This document shows positions 48,241 through 58,291 of a stretch of DNA of 64,000 nt, in pieces. The DNA comes from Symbiodinium microadriaticum. Taxonomy: Eukaryota; Sar; Dinophyceae; Suessiales; Symbiodiniaceae. Within the stretch, counting starts at the first letter, position 1, and each line of letters opens with the position of its first letter. The stretch is from NCBI GenBank assembly GCA_001939145.1, contig LSRX01000781.1, forward strand, positions 70,747 through 134,746, given 5' to 3'. The translations under genes and the position numbers were made by a program. The notes under the pieces were generated by a model, which was not told where the DNA came from, made no database searches, and worked only from the letters and a program-made list of their open reading frames with translations.

Positions 48241-50374
48241 TAGGCAGTTTAGGCAGTTTAGGCTTTAGGCTTTAGGGCTTGGGGTTTAAGGTTTAGGGGT
48301 TTAGGGTTTAGGGTTTAGGCAGTTTAGGCAGTTTAGGCTTTAGGCTTTAGGGCTTGGGGTTTAAGGTTTAGGGGTTTAGGGTTTAGGGTTTAGGCAGTTT
48401 AGGCAGTTTAGGCTTTAGGCTTTAGGGCTTGGGGTTTAAGGTTTAGGGGTTTAGGGTTTAGGGTTTAGGCAGTTTAGGCAGTTTAGGCTTTAGGCTTTAG
48501 GGCTTGGGGTTTAAGGTTTAGGGGTTTAGGGTTTAGGGTTTAGGCAGTTTAGGCAGTTTAGGCTTTAGGCTTTAGGGCTTGGGGTTTAAGGTTTAGGGGT
48601 TTAGGGTTTAGGGTTTAGGCAGTTTAGGCAGTTTAGGCTTTAGGCTTTAGGGCTTGGGGTTTAAGGTTTAGGGGTTTAGGGTTTAGGGTTTAGGCAGTTT
48701 AGGCAGTTTAGGCTTTAGGCTTTAGGGCTTGGGGTTTAAGGTTTAGGGGTTTAGGGTTTAGGGTTTAGGCAGTTTAGGCAGTTTAGGCTTTAGGCTTTAG
48801 GGCTTGGGGTTTAAGGTTTAGGGGTTTAGGGTTTAGGGTTTAGGCAGTTTAGGCAGTTTAGGCTTTAGGCTTTAGGGCTTGGGGTTTAAGGTTTAGGGGT
48901 TTAGGGTTTAGGGTTTAGGCAGTTTAGGCAGTTTAGGCTTTAGGCTTTAGGGCTTGGGGTTTAAGGTTTAGGGGTTTAGGGTTTAGGGTTTAGGCAGTTT
49001 AGGCAGTTTAGGCTTTAGGCTTTAGGGCTTGGGGTTTAAGGTTTAGGGGTTTAGGGTTTAGGGTTTAGGCAGTTTAGGCAGTTTAGGCTTTAGGCTTTAG
49101 GGCTTGGGGTTTAAGGTTTAGGGGTTTAGGGTTTAGGGTTTAGGCAGTTTAGGCAGTTTAGGCTTTAGGCTTTAGGGCTTGGGGTTTAAGGTTTAGGGGT
49201 TTAGGGTTTAGGGTTTAGGCAGTTTAGGCAGTTTAGGCTTTAGGCTTTAGGGCTTGGGGTTTAAGGTTTAGGGGTTTAGGGTTTAGGGTTTAGGCAGTTT
49301 AGGCAGTTTAGGCTTTAGGCTTTAGGGCTTGGGGTTTAAGGTTTAGGGGTTTAGGGTTTAGGGTTTAGGCAGTTTAGGCAGTTTAGGCTTTAGGCTTTAG
49401 GGCTTGGGGTTTAAGGTTTAGGGGTTTAGGGTTTAGGGTTTAGGCAGTTTAGGCAGTTTAGGCTTTAGGCTTTAGGGCTTGGGGTTTAAGGTTTAGGGGT
49501 TTAGGGTTTAGGGTTTAGGCAGTTTAGGCAGTTTAGGCTTTAGGCTTTAGGGCTTGGGGTTTAAGGTTTAGGGGTTTAGGGTTTAGGGTTTAGGCAGTTT
49601 AGGCAGTTTAGGCTTTAGGCTTTAGGGCTTGGGGTTTAAGGTTTAGGGGTTTAGGGTTTAGGGTTTAGGCAGTTTAGGCAGTTTAGGCTTTAGGCTTTAG
49701 GGCTTGGGGTTTAAGGTTTAGGGGTTTAGGGTTTAGGGTTTAGGCAGTTTAGGCAGTTTAGGCTTTAGGCTTTAGGGCTTGGGGTTTAAGGTTTAGGGGT
49801 TTAGGGTTTAGGGTTTAGGCAGTTTAGGCAGTTTAGGCTTTAGGCTTTAGGGCTTGGGGTTTAAGGTTTAGGGGTTTAGGGTTTAGGGTTTAGGCAGTTT
49901 AGGCAGTTTAGGCTTTAGGCTTTAGGGCTTGGGGTTTAAGGTTTAGGGGTTTAGGGTTTAGGGTTTAGGCAGTTTAGGCAGTTTAGGCTTTAGGCTTTAG
50001 GGCTTGGGGTTTAAGGTTTAGGGGTTTAGGGTTTAGGGTTTAGGCAGTTTAGGCAGTTTAGGCTTTAGGCTTTAGGGCTTGGGGTTTAAGGTTTAGGGGT
50101 TTAGGGTTTAGGGTTTAGGCAGTTTAGGCAGTTTAGGCTTTAGGCTTTAGGGCTTGGGGTTTAAGGTTTAGGGGTTTAGGGTTTAGGGTTTAGGCAGTTT
50201 AGGCAGTTTAGGCTTTAGGCTTTAGGGCTTGGGGTTTAAGGTTTAGGGGTTTAGGGTTTAGGGTTTAGGCAGTTTAGGCAGTTTAGGCTTTAGGCTTTAG
50301 GGCTTGGGGTTTAAGGTTTAGGGGTTTAGGGTTTAGGGTTTAGGCAGTTTAGGCAGTTTAGGCTTTAGGCTTTA
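48241..50374 (+). repeat. 75-bp satellite array of telomere-heptamer variants
   Basis: 28 full units plus a partial one, preceded by a degenerate unit (48166-48240). Each 75-bp unit is a fixed order of TTTAGGC, TTTAGGG, TTTAAGG and TTTGGGG-like words. I see no difference between units. No spacers of independent sequence, so not a CRISPR. Confidence 0.98.
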
Positions 50375-50408
50375 GAGTTTAGGGTTGAGGGTTTAGGGGT
50401 TTAGGGCT

Positions 50409-50612
50409 TATACATGGAAGGTTTCCTGGGCTGTGATCTGTACCCAGAGGGTCCGAGTACGCAAATAGTACGGTTTTCGGTCCCAAAATCATACTCTAAA
50501 TGGTTTTTGGAGGGTAGGGCACCAACAAAGCACATATTAGGGTTTAGGGTTTGGGGTTCTAGGCAAAACACCTCCGGGTACATATCATAGCCCAGGAAAC
50601 CGTCCATGTATA
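50409..50612. mobile_element. larger foldback with 37-bp inverted ends enclosing a family C fragment
   Basis: tatacatggaaggtttcctg (50409-) is inverted at 50576-50612 (ccaggaaaccgtccatgtata). The loop carries the left part of family C (50443-50511), a TTTAGGG patch and other sequence. Confidence 0.78.
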
Positions 50613-50774
50613 AACCCTAAACCCCTAAACCCCCAAACCCCAAACCCTAAACCATAAGAACATAAGGTTTTCCACACACCAAAAAAAGCCTTCCGCGGGC
50701 CTCTGCCTCGGCATCCGCCCGCGTGTATTGCAGCATCATGGCGTGGTAGGCAAGCACATCCGGCTCCTTCGGCT

Positions 50775-50917
50775 CGTTGGGTTTTTTTTTTTTTTTTTGG
50801 GGGGGGGGGGGGTTTGGGGGGTTCAGGGATTAGAGTTTAGGGGCTTTAGGGTGTAGGGTTTCAGGATCTTAGGGTTTTTTTTTGGTGGTTTAAGGTTTAG
50901 GGGTTTAGGGTTTAGGG
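50775..50917 (+). repeat. T-run, G-run and TTTAGGG tract
   Basis: About 16 T followed by about 13 G near 50782-50811, then TTTAGGG derivatives up to the family D copy. Confidence 0.75.
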
Positions 50918-51015
50918 CCCAGAGACTCCAAAACAGCTTAATGAAGGAATATACCTTAAATCATATTAGGGCTCCTATTATAGTAAGTTCCTTAATTAAG
51001 GGGTTTCGGGGTCTT
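50918..51015. mobile_element. foldback element, family D copy
   Basis: cccagagactccaaaacagc at left. Inverted right end cttaattaaggggtttcggggtc. Confidence 0.82.
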
Positions 51016-51105
51016 AGGGGTTTAAGGGGTTCGGAGTTTAGGGGTTTAAGGTTTGGGGTTTAGGGTTTAGGGATTAGGGTTTAGGGCTTTAGGACATTTT
51101 TGGAT

Positions 51106-51195
51106 TTAGGGTCCATAGATACTACGATTATTGAGTCAATTAGGCCCGTCTTGGGGACCTGTAATTTCATATTAGCAGTAGGTATGGAGCCTCTT
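51106..51195. mobile_element. foldback element, family J copy 4 (decayed)
   Basis: agggtccatagatactacgat ... ggggacctgtaatttcata. Confidence 0.5.
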
Positions 51196-51264
51196 GCAAT
51201 GGGTGCATTCGATCGCAAGTCACAGGACTGTCTGGGTTTGGGGCACCAGGCGCGTGAGACATCC

Positions 51265-51382
51265 CCCCTCAACCCTAAACCCTAACCCCAAAACCCTAAA
51301 CCCCTAAACCCTAAACCCCTAACGCCTAAACCCTAAACCCCTAACGCCTAAACCCTAAACCCCTAAACCCTAAACCCTCACA
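51265..51382 (-). repeat. CCCTAAA tract
   Basis: CCCTAAA/CCCCTAAA with CCTAACGCC variants in a roughly 30-bp order. Confidence 0.88.
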
Positions 51383-51440
51383 TGTCGACATCCTTACCCC
51401 CTCAACCCCAGAAACACTAAACCGCAGAGACTCATCCTTA

Positions 51441-51553
51441 TGGTTGTTGATGATATAAACCCTGCACTACGCATAATAAGGAATATACCATAATATACCA
51501 GAAACTCCCATAGTTTAGGGTCCTTGAGGTAATGCAGGATTTATGTCATCACC
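51441..51553. mobile_element. MITE family B copy (right end decayed)
   Basis: tggttgttgatgatataaacc ... ggatttatgtcatcacc, TA on both sides. Interior has a short duplication of aatatacca. Confidence 0.88.
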
Positions 51554-51591
51554 TAAGCTCCAGAAGCCGTGCATAATCACCCTATCCAATA

Positions 51592-51715
51592 CTGTAGATG
51601 ATATAAATCCCGCGTTACCTCAAGGACCCTAAACTATGGGAATTATGGTATATTCCTTAAACCCTAAACCCTAAACCCTTACTAATGGGTAATGCAGGAT
51701 TTTTATCCTCAACTG
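51592..51715. mobile_element. MITE family B copy with pure telomere insert
   Basis: Ends ctgtagatgatataaatcc / cctcaactg with TA on both sides. At about 51658-51682 the usual 'ccttattatggg' is split by AAACCCTAAACCCTAAACCC, with TTA on each side. Confidence 0.9.
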
Positions 51716-51809
51716 TATGCAGACCCTAAATGATGGGAACCTCCAAGGCGAAGACCCCAAAGCTGGGCACAGTTCTATGGAACCCTCACATCAAGATTTG
51801 TGAATTTTA

Positions 51810-51905
51810 GGGTTTAGGGTTTTAGGGGTTTAGGGGTTAGGGCTTTAGGGGTTTAGGGTTTAGGGGGTAGGGGTTAGGGGTTAGGGTTTAGGGTTTAGGG
51901 TCGGG
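51810..51905 (+). repeat. telomere-like tract (TTTAGGG)
   Basis: TTTAGGG/TTAGGGG units. Confidence 0.87.
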
Positions 51906-52032
51906 GTCGGAGCAACTGACAAAGGGCCTCGGAGTGTCGCAGCGTGTTGCGCTATAATGCTAGGAGGGACTATGGGGCTTTAGAAGTTTAGGGTTTCGGA
52001 AACTATGAGGGGGAAGCTATCAACTAATCAAT

Positions 52033-52109
52033 GTGTAATGGTTCTAGAATGAACCCTAAACCGTAAACCCTATAATAGGGTTTAGGGTTTAGGTGTAATT
52101 AATGGTTCT
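52033..52109. repeat. head-to-head telomere-like tract with repeated flank
   Basis: gtgtaatggttct (52033-) precedes CCCTAAA units, which switch to TTTAGGG units at about 52075. gtgtaattaatggttct follows (to 52109). Confidence 0.75.
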
Positions 52110-52322
52110 GTCAAGGTTCATTGTCCAAGCCCCCTGAATGCACCAACAGCAAGAGCCCCCGGTACGAAACGAGAAAAAAGACCCTACGTGACAGTTGTTT
52201 GCTACAGAACGGACACTCTCGTGAGGCCGCTTCTTTAAATCCTTTATGAAACCCTATCCTATCAGCACCCGGGCAAAACAAATTATAGAAAGGCCCGCTC
52301 CCCAGCCGACCTGCCTCTTAAT

Positions 52323-52411
52323 TAAAGGAAACTACAGATGGCCTTAAGGTATATAGACCTTCCATAAGGCTCCTATAACGGTAACTACCCACCTGAAAAT
52401 GTCCTAGACTT
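52323..52411. mobile_element. foldback element, family K copy 3
   Basis: taaaggaaactacagatggc ... tatatagaccttcc ... ggtaactacccacctgaaaa. Confidence 0.75.
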
Positions 52412-52687
52412 AAACCGTGTCGATCCCTCCTTGATTTTTTTATGGAATCCTTTGAGGACCCCTCTGAGTTTCTAAGTCCCAATCTTTCTAGAAAGCATCC
52501 ACAAACCCCTGTAATGTAGTGGTCTTACTAGTGGGAACAGGGTTCGGGGTATACTACATGATAATTATAATGAGAAACCCTTGGGAATAATGTTTGTAGT
52601 AAGGAACCCTAAGGAATACTTAAGCCCTAAAGCCTAAATCCTTGGGAATACTGATACTGGTAATGAGTTGTTGTAAACCCCAAAAAG
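52412..52687. other. unique spacer, no gene recognised
   Basis: No repeat structure or coding frame. Confidence 0.4.
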
Positions 52688-52896
52688 TTGGAAACCGGAT
52701 TAAGGACAGTTAGTGCTGGGAATCCCTATACATTGCTCTTCAAGATTGAGGCTATTGGGCTTCCAACTATTTGGCTTGACTGTAAGTGATTTACTTAGGT
52801 GCTGAGTTTGCATGCCCCAAAAAAGTGTACACTTTCAGTTTCGTAGTGGGTAATATTTTCCCATAAAGCGTAGAGTGTATCCACTCAGCTAGTAAG
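52688..52896. repeat. composite of family M and family F elements
   Basis: M (52688-52767, ttggaaaccggattaagga ... gggcttccaa) and F (52794-52896) with the same linker as 20431-20640. The pair spread together as one segment. Confidence 0.82.
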
Positions 52897-52899
52897 ACC

Positions 52900-53175
52900 C
52901 TAAGCCCAAAGCCCTAAACCCTAAACCCTGAAACCCGAAGCCCTAAGCCCTAAACCCTAAAACCCGAAGCCCTAAACCCTAAGCCCTGCACCCTAAACCC
53001 TAAACCACCCTAAAACCCTAAGCCCTAAACCACCTAAACCCTAAGCCCTGCACCCTAAACCCTAAACCAGCCTAAAACCCTAAAACCCTCAGTCCGCAAA
53101 CCCTAAAACCCTCAGTCCCTAAACCCTAAATCCCTAAACTCTAAAACCCTCAGCCCTAAACCCAAAGAGCCTATA
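52900..53175 (-). repeat. CCCTAAA block
   Basis: Degenerate CCCTAAA, CCCTAAG, CCCGAAG and CCCTGCA units with a roughly 55-bp internal repeat around 52980-53070. Confidence 0.88.
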
Positions 53176-53294
53176 GACCCTAAGCCCACCAGATCCTCTG
53201 AGCCGAGCGACCTCCCCACGCTGCAACATGGAGTTGAAAAGTCCCTCAGCTTCTGCCGCAGCTCCCGATTCCAGACAAGCCTGCTGTTGGGGGA

Positions 53295-53470
53295 GGGTTT
53301 AGGGTTTAGGGCTTAGGGGTTTAGGGTTTGCGGTTTAGGGTTTAGGGGTTTTGGGCTTAGGGGTTTAGGGTTTAAGGTTTTGGGGATTTGGGGTTTTGGG
53401 CTTAGGGGTTTGGGGTTTAGGGTTTAGGGTTTAGGGGATTTAGGGGTGTGGAACTTAAGGGCTTTGGGGT
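53295..53470 (+). repeat. TTTAGGG block
   Basis: TTTAGGG, TTTGGGG and CTTAGGGG units. Confidence 0.87.
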
Positions 53471-53713
53471 TAAGGCTCAGGCGCGCACGAATAAAAGTCT
53501 CCTCTACGGATTCCGGAATGGCTTCATACTCTATGGTTTTAGGGCTCTATGGGTTTAGGGCTTAGGGCTTAGCTTCTAAGGATGATATCAGGGGTGCAGT
53601 TGCTACTGCACTTGGGGGCTTGAGGACCCCATGGCCCCACGCCCCCCGGTAAATGAGCATCGTACCCTGAAAAAATCCACGAAGGATCCCTAACACCGGA
53701 ACCCCAGACCCTA

Positions 53714-53825
53714 ATGAAAGGAAAGTACGGGTGGGGAGTTCAGGGTACATTGGGCTGCCATAAGGTATATAGACCTTCCATAAGGCTCCTATAACGGTAA
53801 CTACCCACCTGAAAATGTCCTAGAC
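53714..53825. mobile_element. foldback element, family K copy 4
   Basis: atgaaaggaaagtacgggtgg ... aggtatatagaccttcc ... ggtaactacccacctgaaaa. Confidence 0.78.
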
Positions 53826-53881
53826 CTAAACCCGAAACCACAAGCCCCATGGCCCCACAGACCCTAGGCCCTTGACCCTGC

Positions 53882-54084
53882 CTAGACCCTGAAGAACCTA
53901 CCTTTTAAAGAAACCAGCTGTTTTCGGACGTATCTGACCCTGAAAAGTAGCCCTTAAACCATGAATCCCTATATGGTATACGAACCCTTAGACCCGAAAC
54001 CCTTGAACCCTAAACCCTTCAAGAGGGTTCATGTCGTCCTTAAGGCAATAAGGAACCCTTGAAGAGGCCGGTTCTTTAGGGTCG
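53882..54084. mobile_element. probable family E copy with telomere-like insert
   Basis: ctagaccctgaagaacctac at left and cggttctttagggtcgggg at right are inverted. Longer than other E copies because CCCTAAA-type units (about 53985-54020) interrupt it. Confidence 0.55.
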
Positions 54085-54089
54085 GGGTC

Positions 54090-54240
54090 CGTCGGTTTAG
54101 GGTTTTAGGGGCTTAGGGTTTCGGGGGGTAGGGGTTTCGGGGCTTTAGGGCTTTAGGGGTTTTTAGGGGTTTAGGGGTTTAAGGCTTTTTAGGGGGGTTT
54201 TCGGGTTTAGGGTTTAGGCGTTTTAAGGGTTTAGGCTTGC
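54090..54240 (+). repeat. TTTAGGG block
   Basis: TTTAGGGG, CTTTAGGG and TTTTTAGGG units. Confidence 0.85.
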
Positions 54241-54331
54241 TTCATCAAGGTGTTTGGGAGTCTCCTGGGCCTGCAGACTACGGCTCCCAGAGCTTCCAAA
54301 CTCCTTGAAAGATGGAATGTATAGTGTGTAC
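54241..54331. mobile_element. rearranged family D ends
   Basis: A right end (gtgtttgggagtctcctggg, to 54269) precedes a left end (cccagagcttccaaactcct, from about 54286): the arms are in inside-out order. Confidence 0.55.
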
Positions 54332-54829
54332 CTGCTAAACCCTTTAGCCTTGAATAAAGCGTTGTGTCCTCAGTTCTCTAAGAATTAGGCGAATGGGTCA
54401 AGAATTTCGGAGAGGGCCAAGTTTATGCGTAGAAGCGTTCGCTGCCGCTTCCGAGATGCAGAAATGGTCCAAGGGCTTGCAGTGCTGTATTCGGAGTCCT
54501 ATAAATAGAGCCCTGTCTTGATAATGCATGGGGTTGGAAAGCAATCCAGATGTATGAACAACAGGGGCCCGACACAAATCCCAACCTTGTCCCCGAAGCT
54601 TCTAACTCACGTCTGTAGGCGAAACCTCTCTTTCACCTCGACATATAAATCCCGACCTTAGCCCCAAAGCTTCTGGCCCTCGGTTCTCGCGAATGCTCGA
54701 TTCGCTCGATCTTCTGAAATGATGGACTGTGTGACCGTGGCCTCTGTGTGGTGCCGGCTTGTTTGAGGCTGCATGNGGAGAGTCGAGCCTGCACCATGGT
54801 GCTCTGGGTCCTCGCGCCCCAGTGATCGC
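54332..54829. other. unique region with one N
   Basis: Mixed-composition unique sequence. One N at 54776. No convincing gene. Confidence 0.4.
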
Positions 54830-55070
54830 GATGGATGGTGCCGAGGAGCCTCAAAAGGGTAGGCTTTAGGGTTTCTAGGGTTTATATAGTTTATAGGGTT
54901 TATAGGGTTTATAAGGTTTATAGGGTTTATAGGGTTTATAGGGTTTTAGGGCGAATAGGGTTTAGGGTAGTTAGGCTTGAAAGGGTTTCTAGGGCTTCGG
55001 GTTTAATCGCGGTTTGCAGGGTTTAGGGCTCATAGGGATTTTTTGGGATGGATGGTGCCGAGGAGCCTCA
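54830..55070 (+). repeat. telomere-like block between 24-bp direct repeats
   Basis: The same 24 bp (beginning GATGGATGGTGCCGAGGAGC) flank the block at 54830-54853 and 55047-55070. Inside, nonamers TTTATAGGG dominate (54876-54945), then TTTAGGG derivatives. Confidence 0.9.
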
Positions 55071-55077
55071 CCGGAGG

Positions 55078-55690
55078 TGTGCCTAAACCCTGAAGGCTTA
55101 GGGTTCAGGGGTTTTTAGGGTTTAGGGTTTAGGGGTTTAGGAGGGTTTAGGGCTTATAGGGTTTAGGGTCGGGTTTAGGGGTTTACAGGGTTTAGGGTTT
55201 ATAGGGTGTGGGGTTTATACGGTTTAGGGTTATAGGGCTTAGGGTTTATAGGGTTTAGGGTTGGGTTTAGGGTAGGGTTTAGGGGCTTACAGGGTTTAGA
55301 GTTTGGGCTTAGGGTTTATAGAGTTTAGGGTTTATAGGGTTTAGGGGTTTAGGAGGGTTTAGGGATTATAGGGTTTAGGGTCGGGTTTAGGGGTTTACAG
55401 GGTTTAGGGTCTATAGGGTGTAGGGCTTATACGGTTTAGGGTTTATAGGGCTTAGGGCTTACAGGGTTTAGGGTTGGGTTTAGGGTAGGGTTTAGGGGTT
55501 TACAGGGTTTAGAGTTTGGGTTTAGGGTTTATAGGGTTTAGGGTTTACAGGGTTTAGGGGTTTAGGAGGGTTTAGGGTTTATAGGGTTTAGGGTTTATAG
55601 GGTTTTATAGGGCTTATAGGGTTTAGGGTTGAGTGGTTTAGGGGTTTATAGGGCTTGTAGGGTTTAGGGGTTTAGGGCTCAGGGTTATAA
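55078..55690 (+). repeat. TTTAGGG/TTTATAGGG block with ~213-bp higher-order repeat
   Basis: GAGGGTTTAGGG recurs at 55141, 55353 and 55566 in the same context (then ttatagggtttaggg, then gggtttaggggtttacaggg). Confidence 0.9.
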
Positions 55691-56094
55691 GCCCTGAACC
55701 CTAAGCCCTAAACTTTATGTTCTTTTGGGTCGGACCCTGCTCCCAGCCTTTTCGTCCTATAAAGCTCTATATAGAACTTTATGCAAAAGCTCCATCGCCG
55801 ACCCTATGTAACAAAAAAAACATCCCGTCTAGGAAACCAGTACCTTACAAGACCCGAACCTACTACGTTACATCTATCCCATACTAGATCAAAGACGTAG
55901 TGAGTAGGTCCCGTGGATCCTTAGCGAAAGCGTGAACCCTGGAAGGAACACCACTCATCTCCCTGACAGAAGCCCTCGATGGTTAACCCCTAAACTTTGT
56001 AGATATACTTCTTTACTAAGCAGGGCTTACTAGACGCCCATGGTGACAGTAGAGGTCTGAAGACCCCAAAAAAAAACCGGGCGCGAATGCCAAC
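55691..56094. other. unique spacer, no gene recognised
   Basis: No repeat or coding frame seen. Confidence 0.4.
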
Positions 56095-56250
56095 CGGCTA
56101 AACCCTGAACCCTAAACCCTAAACCCCCTAAACCTAAACCCTAAACCTCCTAAACCCTAAAACCCTGAAACCCTACACCCCCTTAAACCTAAACCCTGAA
56201 ACCCTAAAACCCTAAACCTCCTAAACCCTAAAACCCTAAACCCCTAAGCG
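56095..56250 (-). repeat. CCCTAAA block
   Basis: CCCTAAA, CCCTGAA and CCTCCTAAA units. Confidence 0.87.
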
Positions 56251-56317
56251 GGCCAGTCGCTGAAGAGCAAAAGCCCAGTGCCCAGAAAGCGCCCAGGCGC
56301 GGGCACAGGCTCGAAAC

Positions 56318-56680
56318 GCCTGGCTTCTACCCAATCTTGAAGTGTAGAGTTCATGTTTAGGGGTTTAGGGTCCCAAAACCCTAAACCCAATCTTGAAGTG
56401 TACTGGCCCAGGGGACTTTAGTAATTTCGGGTTAGGCTTTGAAGTGTAGAGTTCGTGTTTAGGGGTTTAGGGCTTAGGGGTTTAGGGGTTTAGGGGTATA
56501 GGGTTTAGTGGGTTATAAGTAGAGCCTGGCTTCTACCCAATCTTGAAGTGTAGAGTTCAGGGTTCCTAAAAGGTCCCATAGTCCAGGGGCTTAGGGTTCT
56601 TGAAGTGTAGAGTTCAGGGTTCCTAAAGGGTCCAATAGTAGAGGGGTTTAGGGTTTAGGGGTTTAGGGTTTACTTGTGTA
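56318..56680. repeat. patchwork of repeated flank, telomere units and MITE A pieces
   Basis: The phrase cttgaagtgtagagttc occurs repeatedly (near 56336, 56432, 56532, 56592, plus a partial near 56391). TTTAGGG units and broken pieces of family A (ctggcccaggggactttagt at 56403; gtgggttataagtagag near 56508) lie between them. Confidence 0.82.
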
Positions 56681-56788
56681 CTTGGAGGCCCAAGGGACTT
56701 AGTAAGTGGGTTATAAGTAGAGCGGTAAGTACCCTAATTGGAGCTACCCTACTCATAACCGACTTACTAAGTCCCCTGGGCCTCCAAG
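56681..56788. mobile_element. foldback MITE, family A copy 6
   Basis: Full palindrome with a shorter loop. TA on both sides (56679-56680, 56789-56790). Confidence 0.92.
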
Positions 56789-56790
56789 TA

Positions 56791-57333
56791 GAGTTCAGTC
56801 CCGACGGCTCCACGTGCCAATATACTCAAGTATCAAGTACCTATGTAACTAAAGCGAGCCACCTCAGTACTTTCCCTAAACCCTAAACCCCTAAACCTGC
56901 TAAACCCCTGAACCCTAAACCGGGCTGAAGCCTAACGGGTCTGCGAGTTTCTAGGGTTTGGGGCTTTCAGGGTCTAGGGTTTTCTACCAACTCTTGGAAG
57001 GATATGGTTTTGGGTGTAGGGTTTGGGGTTTAGGGTTTACCCCCCAATCCAGGGTCCATGATCCAGGATTTTGCTCGGTTTGGGTTTACAGGGACAGGCG
57101 CAACCAAAAAAAAACACGCAATGCCTGAGGCTTCAAGCCTGAGGCAGGCCTAAACCCTAAACCCTAAACCCTAACTCCAACCCATCAGGAGATTCCATAT
57201 AGCATCTGTACTCATGACATGTAAGAAACAGCTTAGGGCTTAGGGTGAAGCCTGTTGGATTTTAAGGGTTGATACTTCTGCTGGTGAAGAAATCCCATGA
57301 CCATGAGCTTGAAGTTTCCTCACAAATTACTCC
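56791..57333. other. spacer with telomere-like patches
   Basis: CCCTAAA units at 56875-56920 and 57150-57175. TTTAGGG derivatives at 56955-57040. No gene. Confidence 0.45.
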
Positions 57334-57449
57334 CTGGTTCTTGTTAAGGAATGGGGGAATGGATCCCTGTGATAGTCCCTTAAGGTCCCCTATAGTTCCC
57401 CTATAGTAGTCCCAACAACCCATTCCCCCACTCCTTACTAAGAACCAGT
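57334..57449. mobile_element. foldback element, family N copy 1
   Basis: ctggttcttgttaaggaatg at left, inverted as cattcccccactccttactaagaaccag at right. Confidence 0.8.
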
Positions 57450-57558
57450 CAGATTAAAACAGAGAATCAGCCCTGACAGCCGAGGGAATGGAGTCATGCT
57501 CTAGTACTCATGCACTCCCCCGAACCTTGAAAACTAAATGGGATTTTGCACGTATCTC

Positions 57559-57616
57559 ACCCAGAGGGTCCGAGTACCCAAATAGTAAGGTTTTAAGTCC
57601 CAAAATCCATACTCTG
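57559..57616. mobile_element. left half of family C
   Basis: cccagagggtccgagtaccca ... aatccatactctga, then unrelated sequence. Confidence 0.78.
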
Positions 57617-57796
57617 ACACCTGCGAACCCAGAGCCCGAATACCCCTCGTCCGAAATAATGAGCTACAAGAGAACTGACCTCGTACTGCTGCTCTGCTGG
57701 CACTTGTGATTCCATCAGCTGGCCAAGCGCCTTTCGCTCGGTTCGCGTGCATTGAAGACAGGATTCTGCCCCCAACCAGAAGGGATATGTTCCCAC

Positions 57797-57889
57797 GATC
57801 TAAATCCTGCATTACCTTAAGGACCCTGAACTATGGGAATTATGGTATATTCCTTATTCTGGGTAATGCAAGATTTATATCATCAGCCG
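57797..57889. mobile_element. 5'-truncated MITE family B copy
   Basis: Lacks the first ~10 bp of the left arm (starts gatctaaatcctgcatta). Right end atatcatcagccg followed by TA. Confidence 0.87.
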
Positions 57890-58045
57890 TATTCCCTGCC
57901 TGCAACTTTAGGTATTTCGGGCCCTTTCAGGGTGCTACAGGGTTATATTCAAACCCTAGATCCTAAACTCCTAAACCCTACAAACTCTAAACTCCTATTC
58001 CCTGCCTTCGACTTTAATCGGTATTTCGGGCGCGTTCAGGGTGCT
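57890..58045. repeat. telomere-like tract between ~47-bp diverged direct repeats
   Basis: tattccctgcctgcaacttt ... tcagggtgct (57890-57936) recurs as tattccctgccttcgacttt ... tcagggtgct (57996-58045). CCCTAAA-type units lie between (57937-57995). Confidence 0.8.
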
Positions 58046-58058
58046 CGTGACAGGGGCC

Positions 58059-58146
58059 GAGTACCTTAGCCGAAAAAAGGTTAACCTTTTGAATTATAGT
58101 ACTTAGCTTTATATAAGCCCCAAAAGGTTAAAGGTTACCTACGTAC
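58059..58146. mobile_element. foldback element, family O
   Basis: gagtaccttagccgaaaaaagg at left, imperfectly inverted as ccaaaaggttaaaggttacc ... gtactc at right. One copy. Confidence 0.65.
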
Positions 58147-58291
58147 TCAGCCCTTAAACCCTAAATCCTGAACCCTAAGTTTCGGCCCCTTTAAGGGTGC
58201 TAGTTACAGGCAGGGTGTTCACGACGCTGACACTAAGAACATGTGGAAGGCTAGGGTTTAGGGTTTAGGGTTCAGGGTTTTATATGGTTCA

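Noticed and set aside
48241-50374. Regular array considered as a CRISPR or a true chromosome end
   Set aside because: No unique spacers between repeats. The array is internal, has a fixed 75-bp period and is followed by ordinary sequence.
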